Made by a program: the position numbers and the translations under genes
Shown here: positions 11,156 to 26,100 of the stretch, one piece after another
How positions within the stretch are numbered: position 1 is the stretch's first letter
How the letters are laid out: the number at the start of each line of letters is the position of its first letter
Notes under the pieces: model-generated
The model's database searches: none
What the model was told of the DNA's origin: nothing
The model's input: the letters and a program-made list of their open reading frames with translations, nothing else
Source of the DNA: Phoronis australis
Taxonomy: Eukaryota > Phoronida > Phoronidae
Assembly: GCA_002633005.1 (NCBI GenBank)
Contig: NMRA01000300.1
Coordinates: forward strand, 296,823 to 360,822
Reading direction: 5' to 3'
Length of the DNA: 64,000 bases

Positions 11156-14100
11156 TTATGCCACTTCGTAGCCACTCTTTATGTTCCGTGCCAAGCAGCA
11201 AGCGAAGATGATACCAACGATCTGCAGGGAGAGACAGAGATATGTAATATTGCCTCACCTCCTACAGAGGGCAGTTAGTGTCACTCTTTTTCACCATGAA
11301 AGTGCGTGACGAAGCCATTGCAAATGTGAACATTTACGGTAGGCAGCGACTATGTAATAGAGAGACCCACTCCCGAACTGTGTTCCACTCAACTGGCGAT
11401 GGTCACACAGAAAACATCAAACCATTGGCAGCAACCCAGACAATTGTTAACTGTTGATACTTTTTACTTCAATCACTCACACAACGGAGGCCACGAGTTA
11501 TTTTACTGAAAACTGACTGACTTCATCAACTGTAACACTCTGACAGGTTGAAACATCTACAGATTCGGCACATTAACTGCCAGTGGCAACTGTCAAGAAT
11601 GACCACATACCTGAATAACAGCAAAGGCTATGCCAACTCCACCAATTTTCCAGATGTTATCCAGTAACCAGTTCTCAACGGCCTCCACACAACCCTGACG
11701 GTACCAATGTGACAAGTTAAACACCTATATTTCACAGAGCAGTCAAGACAAGTCTCTGTACGAGTCTGACTGAAACCTATGATATGAAATCAATCACACA
11801 ACAGCATCATTCTCAATACAATTTTAATTTATAGGGACAGCTACACTTTAATTACTATTACAATATAACTAGGGACAGCTTCACTTTAATTACTATTACA
11901 ATATAAATAGGGACAGCTTCACTTCGCTGTAGATCACAAAAGCACTCATTGACTTCATGACCACTCCCTGCCTTGTGATGCAGAAGCATATTATTCAATT
12001 ATTTTTAGTCACGGTTATTGATTTTTATGGGCTAAAGTATTTTTCAAAATTACTCCAAAGTTTTTAAAATACAAATACTATATCAAACTTCCTTTTTCAA
12101 ATGTTAAACAATTTTCCTAGTCAAAATCAAACAATTTTGTGACCTTACAAATTAAAGTACACAAGGTCATCAAAATGACAGAAAACCATATTTGAATAAT
12201 TCAATTAACAAAACGTGGTAATAAAATCTAAACTATATTCATAAAATCTAGTTTTAGAGAAAAAAACATACATTCGAGATGTGGGATGTACTGCAGTACA
12301 TGTTCAGCAAATAACCCAGAAGTCAAGAGTGAAAAACTCACAATTTGATAGCCATTCTGTAGACCCAAGACACTCAACAAGTACTGTATGTAGACCCAAG
12401 ACACTCAACAAGTACTGCAGACCCAAGACACTCAACAAGTACTGCAGACCCAAGAGGCTGAACAACTACTGTAGACCCTAGACACTCAACAGGTACTGTA
12501 GAACTACACTCAACAACTACTGTAGACCCCAGACACTCAACAGGTACTGTAGACCCAAGGTACTTAACAAGTACAGTAGACCCAAGACACTCAACAGGTA
12601 CTGTAGACCCAAGACACTCAACGAATACTGTAGACCCATGGCACTAAACAACTACTCCCAGCACGATAACGTCACTTGAGGAAAGGAAACTGATTTCTAT
12701 CCCACGATTCAACATTTCAACCTCGCCAACCAATCACTTCAATTAATGCCTTTATTAGAGTACACTAGTCCTGAACAGACTCCCATAACATCTGCCTTTC
12801 ACAAAGTTATTGATTTTGTGAGAATTTACTTTTTTTACTAATTTCATGTGAATACAGAATTCACTGCAGCTACCTCCCTCTCTCACTTATTTCTTTAAAT
12901 GTCCAGCCAAGGGAAGTATCTCACACAGCTAATTTCTCATTTCTTAATATTCACAAACTAAATAACCCATTTCACTAGTTACCTTTATCTTCAGCTCAGA
13001 TTTATCTCCCATGCGGAGATTTCAATTTCACTCAGTAAACCGTTTCATTTTGCTATTATCCTCAAAATCAAAAGCCTGACCATCCCAAGTCGAAAAAAAA
13101 CATCAGCAACAGAATGTTCATGGAAGTGACCAGCAGAGACATCTGGTGACTGTTTGTAAGCACCGCATGAGAGTGAAACTAACTAGTAGCTAATCAACTT
13201 ACGTCAGACCAAGTTTCCGCTTTATTACCAGCACAACCCACTTTGTAAACCTTGCAACAGGAGTCAGGGTATGAGTAGCCCAAGGTTGTCTCTAAGTATG
13301 GTGCCCAATCAAGGGTAGTGTTGACACCGCAGCACTTACGCTGAAACATAACATCAAGTGAATCTTTGAAACAGCCACTACGTCATCTGTGGCAGTCTCA
13401 AGGCCTTCATCACTTACACAGAGTGCATGGACAAAACTCTTGTGAAATTTTAGCAATATGGGAATTTTTGCTTTTTTTATGAAAAACAAGAAGCACCAAA
13501 CAAATGCTTTGTTATTTTTAAGTTTCCACATTTGTGTTTTGTGTAACTGTGCAGTTTCACAAAAATGATTAAAGCCATGGAAACCTGAAATATGAAAAAC
13601 TGCAGCACCAAATGCATACTTTTCCTTTAATTGGAATAATGAAGTCAGTCGGGTAAAACCTTCAGAAATGACATTTACAAAGCATAATTTCACCTAATGT
13701 GAACTTCACTTGATACACTGACCACCTTCGAAATTGACAAACTTTGTTCAAGTCAAGTCCTCTGAGGTCGTCTCCTTGGTTACAAAAGAACACTCCGTAC
13801 GATCTCTACCACCGAAAGCATCCGAAGCACTTTCCAAATAAAACTCAACATGTAAAATTATGTGTGTTGCTAAGGGTGACGGTGCTGTTTTCAAAGCTTT
13901 ACCAGCCCCGTTCTGTATATGCAATCTACTGCTATGTTAAACTTGACAATATAATCAACAGGGCTTGGAATGACCAATGACAAAAAACACGGAAACTTTT
14001 TAAGTCCCAAATCATGCGCGCTACTCAGCCTTGAAATGGTCGATGTGAACCTTTCCCCGACAAAAATCGGGACTAAAAAAAAACAAAAAAAAACAAAAAA

Positions 14101-17100
14101 AAACGTTACCACCATCAGTAGCATGCGTCTGCGTCCTTTTAGCTCGTCTGTCTGCTCCCAACCCACACATTTTTGGCTGCAGAGCCGTAGTATTTGTCGC
14201 CGCGGTTTACAATAACACGGGACGCCATTGAAAATCCCACCACGCTATCCCAGGTGCCCCGGCAATGTTGACAATTTACGATCCTCCGAAACATAAAGAG
14301 CAACTTCCGCTTTTCGAGGTGAACGTCGTCTGCAACGCCGTGGTAAGAAAGGAATTTGCCGCGGAAATTTTATATCAAATCCGATTTTTTTTACGTGGAA
14401 ATATAATAAAATGCGCGGACAGAACATTTGAAAAAAGCGGAAATCCGTGTTTCCGCGGAAAATTCCAAGCCCTGAATCAATGGTCAAAGGTGCTCACATC
14501 TTTCTGTATCTCGTCCCAAACCTTGCGCACAAGGGAGTCATTGTGTTTAGCGTACTGAGCCATAGTTGCAGTCAACTTTTCCACCACTACGTCCTCGATG
14601 GTTCCGCGGAGAGCGAACGCAGCGATAGCTGCTGCCACCTCCAGGATGAAGATGATAAACATCAGCACAGCAAACTGAAAGAGAACCCACAATCATATTG
14701 GATGACTTTGTTAACTATTCTGTGTATTCACCAAGGTCATGAAATAACCTTGGAGATAGAATACAAAACATACTCCCAGGGGTGTCTCCAGGGGTACACC
14801 CTGGTGCACATTTGCCACTCATATAACTACAGTTATCACTGTATTTGGTTTCAAAATAGATGTCATGCTTTTCACTATTTGATACACACCAAAATTAGTG
14901 TGATCTTGCCATTTTTACAGATTCATTTTGACCAGTATTACTTACTGGCTGCATGGATGTAAAACGTTTAGTGTCCGTAGCAAGAAGGTAGGCAATAGAC
15001 ACATTTGCTCGAAAGGAATTGCAAACCTTTAAATGTGAAGACACCTGCTGAATACTATCCGTTTGAACCTTTCCAACCTAAATTAGTTTCGAAATTTAAC
15101 CAAATTTTGAATACAAGGGCCCTCCACACCGGCTATTTGCCTCATTACCTTTTGAAAATTATTTAAACTCACAGGAGGTATTTCACCATCGTTTGGTCAA
15201 TCAGAAGGCACAGCCATCTTTTCATGAAGGGAAATAGGGAATGGAATACTAAAGTTTAACATTTCGGCAAAGAGGCAAGAACAATCTTGTTGTGTCCTAT
15301 TACTGTAATGCTAATAACATGAGGTTTGACAGAGCACATACTTACCAATCACTTGTAGTAGTTGCCATGGCAACCATGATCATATTGCATGCTCTACATC
15401 CTTAAAAGTTAAAAAAGTTATCAAAATCCTCATCAAAAATTTTATTCTCTGGCTAAAACTGACCATACAATTTCTGTTAGGTCACATGTTCAATTGTGTT
15501 GATCAATATTTCACTCCGATATATCCTTCTCAGACACGTCGCCCCCAGACACGTCGCCCCCAGACACGTCGCCCCCAGAAACGTCACCCTCAGACACATC
15601 ACCCCCAGACACGTCACCCTCATACGACATATACTCAGACACATACATCTGTTATGGATGCAGACAAAATGCAATGTTTTCAGACAGTACCACGTAGCAA
15701 TACTTGGCACTATCTCTACTTCTAGATTCTTATGTCAAATTCAAGCACCACCACCAATTTTAAACCAGAAATGCCAGTACGAGTTAATCAGCTTGGTAGA
15801 TATCGAAGTAGGCGTAGACCAGATATTAAGGGGCACACCAGAAATAGAGATTCACCCAAAAATCAACCGCAAACATGCTTTGCTTACGAGAATGTGTTGA
15901 ATTCCACAAAGATCCTTTGCCAAACTTAGTAGATCGAGATAACGTACAGTCCATAGTGGTATTATGGGGAAGATGGAGATAACCTACGGTCCATAGTGGT
16001 ATTATGGGGTAGATGGAGATAACCTACGGTCCATAGTGTTATTATGGGGAAGATGGAGATAGTGGTATTAAGGGGAAGATGAAGATAACCTACGGTCCAT
16101 AGTGGTATTAAGGGGAAGATGAAGATAACCTACGGTCCATAGTGGTATTATGGGGTAGATGGAGATTACCTACGGTCCATAGTGTTATTATGGGGTAGAT
16201 GGAGATAACCTACCGTCCATAGTGTTATTATGGGGAAGATGGAGATAACCTACCGTCCACAGTGTTATTATGGGGTAGATGGAGATAACCTACCGTCCAT
16301 AGTGTTATTATGGGATGTCCAAAAATCAATGTAGTACATTGGTCACATAGACTCCCCATCCCAGTATAAGCACACACGCCAGGTTTTGTGAAAGTCCATC
16401 CAGCACTTGGTAGAAAATGCCACTAGAGGGCATAGCAGTTGTCAGATTCGTTAGAAAGTTGTTTAGCCACTCCCCCCGTTTGATTGAAACATGTCTGTCA
16501 AATTTCATAGATCTTTCAAGTGGTTTTGCGGACAGGGAGGCATACGCTGGATGCCAGGCATCCTGAGATAACGACAGTATGCACCCATGTGGGTTCAAGT
16601 ACGAATAAAAAATTAAGAAAAGCATTGAAGTCCATGAGCAAGTATGCGAGACTGCGTGTCACGTGACTTACCGTCATCACCATGCAGTAATTCTCCTTGA
16701 TGGCGCCACAACAGCCGAGGAAGCCGAGGAGTAAAATGATGACGCCGACAACGATGATCAAGATGGCAGGCGCACTCAGCGCTCCTGTGTCGAAGAAGTC
16801 GACATAATCCTTGAACATGACTTGTATAACGATGCCCAGGACAATGAGGGCTAGGCCCACAATCTACAACAAAACATTACATAAATTAAGAACAAGTAAC
16901 AAAACACAACAGTAAGACAATTTACCATGCATTAAAGAGGCTTGGAACACGATAATCAGACTAAATTGCAATATTGAAAGTGGTTCTCTGCCACTGAAAC
17001 AGAATTCAACCAGCTTACCATGTATTTTTAGAGATTGTTTGCAAAGATTTTTAGTTTCTGTTAATATCAAAGCATTTTCTTTTGGGAAACCTACATATAC

Positions 17101-20100
17101 ACGCATGTCAATTCATGGTCAGATTGAATCAAGTCGTGCCACAAACGACAAACCTCGTGATAAGTATCTGTGCATAACATGAAAAATTACAAGTTCGGTC
17201 CGTGTAATTATATTTCTATGAATTGCAGGGGTGGCGGTAAGGAGTATTAGACTAATAATTTTTGAAAATGGCTAGAAGTTTTCAGATGCTTTAGCCATTG
17301 TCTCACTACTGTTATGCTGCAGTTTGAATCTTCACAAAGTGTAACATTTCATTTGCCAACCACAAAAACTTTGCATTGACCCCTTCTTACAACTACAAAT
17401 GCTTTGTGCGAGTTGTGATTTGAATACCAAGTTATCACAACTGTTGGATTTTGCATCAGATTTAATCCTTGTACAAAAATAGTGGAAGAGAGAGACATGG
17501 GTGATGGATGATGATGATGATAATACTGCCTTAGATCTAAACACAGAATACAGGCAGTGCAAGTCTGGTTTAGCACTGCGATCTTAGATAAAAACCAATC
17601 TGGTCAATCTGAGCTATTTCAGTCTCTGAAAGAGGAAAATCAGTTACTAAGACCAGAATAAAAAACTCATGCGGTGCAACTGCTGCTCTTTTGTTGAGTA
17701 GATAGATCCTCCCTCTTTAAGCTTGCTGTCAGGCCCTTGTCTGATTATTGATCCATATCCTCCAAAGTATCCTGTCAGTTTTAAATAGGGGAGCCCCTGG
17801 CCTATTGTATATGTTTATGCATACTGTTACTTCAATGTGAACAAAATGAAAAATTACTAAAACCCCCAAAAAGTGGTCTAACCTTCAAGACAACCAATCA
17901 AAACCACTGACAAGTGCTTGAACTACCCTACAATATTCTCATCAGACAAAAGTTTGCTCCAGCTAAGAACACTGAACACCATCCTGCCCATGCACCAGAT
18001 CACATTTTCATCCTTATTTTTGTCATCAAAATAATTTGTGTTCATTTCATCCACATTCACAACATTTTTAGTCATACTGCCAGGTTCTTCAACATGACAC
18101 ACAAGGGAGATAAATCTAGTTTATTTTCTGGATGTCAGCAGCATTAAAACACCGCACGAGTAAAATATTTTTTTAAAAATTTAAAGTCCGAAACTCCACA
18201 ATATTTATGATACACTTATGGGTGTTGTTTGAAGTGTTTACTTTAACAACACCAGGTAACACTACAGTGCCCTTCCCACTCAATAGATAAGTATCTTGTT
18301 CGGAAAAAATATTGCATTGGGATAATGGAATTGTAATTTCACCACATTTGCTAAGACTAATTACAAGGAAATGTAATCATGAGTTATCCTATGTTTACAC
18401 AATTAACATTGCAATCCTATCTGTAACATGAAACCACTGCCATTAATATATGCCAGTACTAGACTGTGATCCTGCGCCCAATGCTTGCAAAAATAACCAT
18501 GTTTTAGCAGTCAGCAGCTGCCGCTTGTGGAATTAATCCAATTCATTTTTTACTGCAGTATTTCCAGGATTTCAAATAAATGAGAATGCAGCTTGTGAAT
18601 AGTTAATATACCCCAGTAGCAGTTCAATTATAAAGCCAGAGACACACTAGTTTATCTCATTTCGCATGTTCACTCAAATTAGAGTCCATGTTGTCTCTCT
18701 ATGTTGTCTCACAAACACGATAATTATCAAGAGCTAATCACCCCCACAGGAACAACACTTGGCTATCACAAAGCGCATGCACAAGGGTCAAAGTGGCCTA
18801 ATGTTGACTCTTAAAGGGACATTATTGGCGAGAAAAGTGAGCTCCATGTATCAGTGAGTCACAGTGCTGAATCTAACATTCAACACTCATGGTCGCAGTC
18901 AAGTGCCAATCCCCACTCCATAAATGGCAAAAAGAAGTATTTTAAGACTATTCAACTGGTTCAAGTCATAGGCCTTGATTTCTGTGAATGTCTGGCAGAC
19001 AATAGTCAGAAAAGCAAATTTGCAACAAAACCACAAAATACAGCAGTTTGTTTTATGACTTTAATAACTTCAAAATTCTACTCCATCCACCAACAATCTC
19101 ACTAGAAATTTCAATGGTTTTATGACCCATTTTCTCTGGCTGATCCATGGTTTGTTAGTTATACTGGTCATAAAACCATTGAAATTTCTAGTTTTCTAAT
19201 ATGTAAAAGATGCTATTGAAATTAATAATCTTTAAATAAAAACAGCAGGAACTGGGTTTTTTTATTCAAAATCATTACTCAACAAACCACAGAAAAAATC
19301 TCGGGGGCAGAGATCTCATAATTGAAAACTACTTAAGAAACCCAATTGTAGCTATCGAGCAAATTCTTCAATGTGTAAGCACCAGCCTGATCCTGACAAA
19401 GTCCTCGTTGATATTGTTGACCTCAGAAGAATAACAAGTCAAATTTTCAAAACTTTGGTTCAATTTTCATCCGTACAAGTTTAATACATGCACGAATCAT
19501 GGAGCTCTGTAACATCTCAATGTGCCGTTTAAGTAAAGGGGACATTTCATGTGAGATCAAGTCATTCATTGCTAAGTGATCAATGTTGACGTCTTGTTCA
19601 TGGTTTATGAACAAAATTAGAAGTACAGTGATACATATCATCCAACTGAAAGACAAACAATGATAAAACCACGTTATCTCACGGAGTCCCATGACGTGTG
19701 CATCGACCCCAAATTATCCTTAACATCATCATCACAAGACCTAATGGAGGTGTATCAGTCAAGTGTTATGTTGCGAAATCATCAAGTCCAACACAAGGCC
19801 TTTGTTCTTCATCATCAACTGACTTTATTTTGATAGCAAATGAAACGGCAGAGTAAACATACAGTGACTTAATTATACCAGAGAGTTCACACGTTCAGTT
19901 ACAGAATAAACAGGCTCTGGTTTTGCACCTGAAGTCATCAAACTAAAATACAACAAAAATGAACACTCATCGGTACGCAGCTAAATCAGTGAATAACAGT
20001 TGTGACGAACTCTGATTTGATAATGAGCAAAAATAACACTCACCTAGGTGAAGGATTTTATACAAAAGATAATAAACTTCTCCGGTTAGATTTTTACAAA

Positions 20101-23100
20101 AATTTTGAATTGCAATGTTTCATTTTATCTGGTTGGTTTTACTGAACCTGAAACCCTGCCGACACACTCAAGATTTTCTATACAGCATTTGAACTGATGA
20201 CATCATTCAAGATGTTCATGTTGATGAGTCTTGATCTTGAAATGATGTTTCAGAATCAGAACACCTTCATATCAATGTGGTACGGGGCAGCCATCTTTGA
20301 AGTTGTACAAAAACAGGACTGTGCGGAAAGCGACTTATGGTCACTGACAAAAAGCAAGATTGAGTAGAAAGTGACTTATAGTCACTGAAAGCAGCGAAAA
20401 TGGTCACATGTAATTCAATAATTCCTGAAAAAACTAACTTTTTCCCCGACATTTTTAGACAGCAGTCTAGAATTTTTTTGTATCCAACGCTTTGCCATAT
20501 GTTGTGAGTTGCTGTTATTTTAGAAGTTGGTTCAACATTCAGTAATACCCATCCACATTTAAGAAGCACTTTGCAATGTTTAGAGTCTAAAAATAAAAAA
20601 TGATAAACAAATGATGTCATTACTCTCATGTAATTGGTCTCACCCAAGAATATTGAAACCAATAGCAATTCAAGGAGACAGAACTTTGATAGTTTATTGG
20701 AGTGAACAACAAATTCGAAAATGGTGCATGCAGGCATTGCCTGCAACTTCAGTTGCCAGTTTAATCAACAACAATTCAAGACCTAGTGAGAAAGTAAGGT
20801 TTTTAAACCCTTTTAGAAGTCAATATTGAGAGCTACACAGTGGAAAATGTCCTTCAACTTTGTATGGGCTGTGTGTATCAATGATGAACTGAAATGTACT
20901 GTGGACCACAGAGAAGGAAGGCCCCTCAACATTCCAGAGTTGCATAACAATATAAAGGGGCACAGCCTCACACTAACTATTCAAGGTCATACCTGCTGTG
21001 AGGGTTCACAGCTAGAAGCACCTGACCTAGCTCACAGGCCTAAACATAGTGTGAACAGCCACAGGCTCTTTATCCCTTTTGGGTGTCATTGCACTTGAAC
21101 TCCTTCTGTTCGGAGGGCACAGAAACACCACTATAGGCTCTCTAGGGCTGAGAAACATGTCAACACCTCTGTTCACCAGTGTTTTAACGTTTTGCAGATG
21201 TTCCACTGTTTATAAGTGTTTTTACTACAGGGCATGCTCATATGTCACTGCTCATATGTCACCTGAGAGTTAGTTGAAATATAGAGTCGATATCGTTAAA
21301 GTAAAAGAAGGGCGTTGTTATTATTTTGTTATCGTGTTTCATCGTAAATCGTTTTTAAAAATAAAAATTTAGTTGTGCACCATTGGCACAACCTCCTTGG
21401 CTAAAGGCACTTGCACTTTTACTAACACTAGCTTGTAAGAAAAAATGTTAAATATTTTCCCAATTTCATATTAGAGCAAATACTCCCCAACTGAGAAACA
21501 GTTTCGAACAAGTTTTTTAATGTCCTTGGTATAACAATTAAACTAACTGATGCTGGGGACCCCAGACATGTCATTGTCATGACCCCATACATGTTATGAC
21601 CCCTGACATGTCGCAAGTCTAAGCACAAATGTCATTCCAGCTTTATTTTCATTTCAGCTTTATTTGAGCAGGTGATCAAACTTTTATCCCTGATCAGGTA
21701 CTTGGCTACAAGTGCATGCTACTCACAGCCTGTATTGTTTCTGAAATCAATGAAGCGGATAAACTAAATAACTGATGGCCATTGGGATTAGAGAAAGAGA
21801 AACAATGCGCAATTATCAACAACAAGCTGATGAAAATCGATGTAATCACTAACTACACTTGGCAACCAGAACTGAAGTGATGAGTTCTTGGTGAACAAAT
21901 TAACCAATCACATCATTCAGAGCATGCAGCAAGGAGTGTTGTTTCTCAACCCTACTTCAGACAAAGTCAATACAACTGTGGTTCATAAGCAACAAGTCTC
22001 AAGAAATAAGAAAACTAGGTGAATCACACAAATGGGCTTTTCTACCTCCATGGCAGAAGAGCGGTGATTTTGGGATGTGAATTACTACTTTCTTCAATGT
22101 CTGAACCTGCTAAACAGCAGTTTTTAGTTTGAAAAAAAATGATAGGGGTCATATTGATATTTGAAACAAAAGAAATAAATTGATCTAAGAAGACATGGGT
22201 AAAACTGGAAAGAAAGGCTAAGGCTTGAGAAGATCTACTCTTATTATTGAGTAAATGTTTAGAACAATTATGTAGCATCCATTTGAGACTTCAACACATT
22301 GAACATTTTGTACTCTACTAACATGAACAAAAAAGCTTTCAAAAACCATTTTCATACAGCGACCATAGTCGGTAAACTAATCATTTAATAGGGTTGGAAG
22401 TCCGCACAGTGTGGAATTAAGTTATACATATCACACTCAAATTGCGCATCAAATATCAACCTGCACACATCAAATTTGCGATCGCGTTAACAGATTTATC
22501 TACAGGAAAAATACATCCAATATAGCTGCTCGCAAATTTATCTCTTCAACAGAACTTATTTGCTTGGAAATTTGTCTTTTTACTTTTTCGCTCGCCACTC
22601 CGCAATTTTCATTTTTTTACCTAGCGGTGTGTGCATTAACTATATCATTCACTTTGCTCATTGGTTAGCACTCGAGTCGCTTGATGACATAGTTAGGTCA
22701 AAAAATGAGAGCAGAAGATGGCAGACGATTTGATTAGTTGTTGTCAGACGAAGGTAAAAAGAGGCATAATATAACTGGTAAGACTGTTGGCAATTTTCTA
22801 AACGTGTCAAGGGAATTGGATTTGTTTTGTACTAGCCCACTGAACAACAATTTTCCTCCCATTCTTATGGTTTATATTCGTTTCACCTAGTGGTGAAAAG
22901 ACCTCCAATGGACGTACAGCCCTGCCTTCAAGTAGGATGCATGCACAGAAACAGTGTGCAGTAGTGCATGTAACCACCTACAGGTACTTAGTGTAACAGA
23001 ACAGAAACCTTATGAGCCACACTCAAGTCAAAAGAGAGCATGAGATTAACATGCCCAGCTTAGACAGGTCTTTCTCTGAATACATAAACTTGACTTGAAG

Positions 23101-26100
23101 ACCACCACTCCTCTTCTGATCCTGTCCACCCTCGTCAATCATTTGGCTGTCAATCATTTGGCTTGACATCTATGGTGTTGCATGGCATTAGTTGAAGGGT
23201 CCCATATACATGAGGCAAGCATGTGGTCTGATGAAACAAACTTCACACTGGGCCTTGGGGGCCCGAATGTCCCCATTACCTTTTGAAAAATAATTAAAAT
23301 TCACAAGAAATTCTCATCAGGCCCAAAAATTCCCTTCCAATGATTAAAATTTATGTCAGATTCTGTATGTTTGTTAACTGCAACTTTCCTTCACAGTTGG
23401 TGTCTGTAGGTGGTTGTTTACATACTCAAGGTACCTAAACTACACGGTCAACGGACTCATAAACATGGGCACGGACGCATGAACACGACTCACGGACCTG
23501 CAAACACCGTCCACTGACTCACAAACACGGGAACGGACTCACAAAACACGATCCACGCACCCAAATACACGGGACACGGACTCACATTCACGAGGAAACA
23601 CTGTTAACGGACCGCCAAACACGGGTCACGGACTCATCGGCTTCCTGGGTCAGTTGACATCTTCATTTTGTCAGTGACCCGTGTTTGTGAGTCAGTGGAC
23701 GGTGTTTGCAGGTCCGTGAGTCGTGTTTATGAGTCCGTTGACCGTGTAGTTTAGGTACCTTGATACTGGGTTGAAGACATAAAATTGTCTAGAGTTCTAT
23801 GAAGAGAACAGAGTCTGGGTTAAGGATTTACAATTACAGGGGTGATCACACAGTGCTGAGGGAAGAAAGTCATTCATGATAAATTGGAGTTCAGAGCCTC
23901 ATCCCCTCCAGTTAGGCTAGTCCATATATAAAGAAAATGGCCCATGATCAGTTTTGACTGCCTAAACAGAATGTACGGCCAGGCTTCCAGAAAAGCATAA
24001 AATGTTAGTCCCACAGCCTAACCTAAAACAAATAGCTGCACTAGTGCAACTTACCCCATTTAAAGTGGAGTGTCCGAACACATACACTGGATAACTAGGC
24101 TAGGGCAGAATTACTTGCTCTGCACGTGAACATCTGATTTGAATACTGCATCCAAAGGAAGCTGGTTTCTATGTACGCAGCTGATAATTACTTCCGTCTT
24201 GCAGCACGTTTGCGAGCACACATCGATAAGAATTGGCACAAGTTACCCAAGAACAAGTTACCGTACCTCCCTAAGGAGCAAGTTGTCACAAGAGGGGCAA
24301 GTTGCACTAGTTTGAATAGCGTATAGACAGCTCTTAAACCTAGGAACAACTCGAACCATGAATAACTTGTTCTATGGTGCGCAAGTCTGTAGGACCAGGT
24401 AAGATGGATTTTCTCCACACTTGAAAATCCCTCTAATCAGGCGCAGGCACCTTTCAGCTCAAAAGTAATGAGGTTCCTGGCACATAACAGGGGGGAAGGA
24501 AGGAGAACAACAGCCTAGTAAGGAAAATGGCTGACCATGTTTAAACCATTCACACCATGGTCATAGATGCTTCAATTCCATTACCCACAATTCTGGCACG
24601 ATATTTGAAGTATCTCTTCTGTAATTTGTGTATTTTTAATCAAGAAATAAATACAAAGGAATAAAATTGTTTAATTTTGGTGCGACGTCATCAGTGGATT
24701 CGGTCTCCGCTATTGCGTTGTTGTACACTAAATCAATCGACAAATCAGAACAGTATAAAGCTTTCATGATTTTGGAACAGGCACGACAGAAACAGGTATC
24801 ATTTACCAGATGTAAAATCCAGTAAGCATCCCTATAATCACATGATTTTTCCTGACAACGGCATTCCAACAAATGGAATCAATGTCCATTATTCACAACA
24901 AGGCTTTGACAATCAGGGTAAGAGTTACAGTCTGAGATACACATTACTTATTACTAGACACAAAAGTTGTAAAAAAAAATTAAAATGAATCAATAAAAAG
25001 CTTCAATTATCACCCTGAAATCAGGAGTGTCCGCAGAATGAGTAGGCTCCAGCTAGGCTTCACTAACTGAAGACACCGGTGTGGGAGGGTTATATTCGTA
25101 GTCTTAAACATGCAACTTCTGCCGATATGGCAAGGTCTAACTCATCACCAGTCTTTGGTACAATGTATGGTGACAAACTATACAAATGGGGAACCGTATG
25201 ACTAATGAAATACAAATCCGAATAAGAGCTGGATGGAGTTGCTTTGGAAAAAACAGAAATATTTCAAGATAGGAAAATACCCATATCCCTGAAAAGAAAA
25301 GTATTCGACCAGTGCATCATCCCCACAATCACCTATGGATGCCAAACATGGACCTTAACAAAACAGACAATTGCCAAGACAGGATTCCACACACAGAGAT
25401 AAGAGAACAAACAGTCATGGACATAATCAAGACAATTCTGAAATTGAAATGGAGGTGGGGCGGACACGTGGCCAGAGCACAGGACAACAGATGGCAAAAA
25501 GATGTACAGAGTGGCAACCCAGATATGGAAAGAGATCAAGAGGATGGCCCCAAGCCAGATGGAGAGATGACATCGTGAAAACGAGAGGCGCAACGTGGAT
25601 GAGAGTGGCAAGAGACAGAACAAGTTGGAAGGCATTGTCGGAGGGCTACATCCTGCAGTGGATGGACAACGCCTAGATGAGATGAGATGAGATGGTGATC
25701 TAGTGGTGAGTATGCCGACAATGGAATGGTAAATGGTTCTAATCCCACCAATGCCAGTTGCTACATCAGTGTAAAGTGTTTCAGGAGGTATTTACATTTT
25801 CAATTCAGTCAAGTGTGGACATAACCTTTAGAGATGTTTTTGTACTTAACAATTTCTGTTCATTTACAATTCTCTATTGACCAAACACTCTTGTTTACAT
25901 GACCCAGTTCAAGGAAAATTGGTTTCAAGCAACAGACGTTTCGGTTTCGCTAGACAGACACATAAATCAGGTCAATACAGACACATAAATCAGGTCAATA
26001 CATTCATTTGATATTATCATCATCAACAGTTAACATTAACATGCCAAAGGTACCCACTTATCCAACAGCTTTACCACAAGGTGGCGCTTCGCCTAATCGT

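Noticed and set aside
13292-13693. 133-codon minus-strand open frame
   Set aside because: It overlaps CD63 exon 4 in a different frame and has no similarity to known proteins.
15486-15900. Open frames of PQTRR and HVAPR repeats
   Set aside because: They derive from the 15-bp tandem repeat in a CD63 intron.
20267-20746. 159-codon minus-strand open frame in CD63 intron 1
   Set aside because: No recognisable family or repeated motifs, and it has many Cys/Phe codons as expected from AT-rich non-coding DNA.
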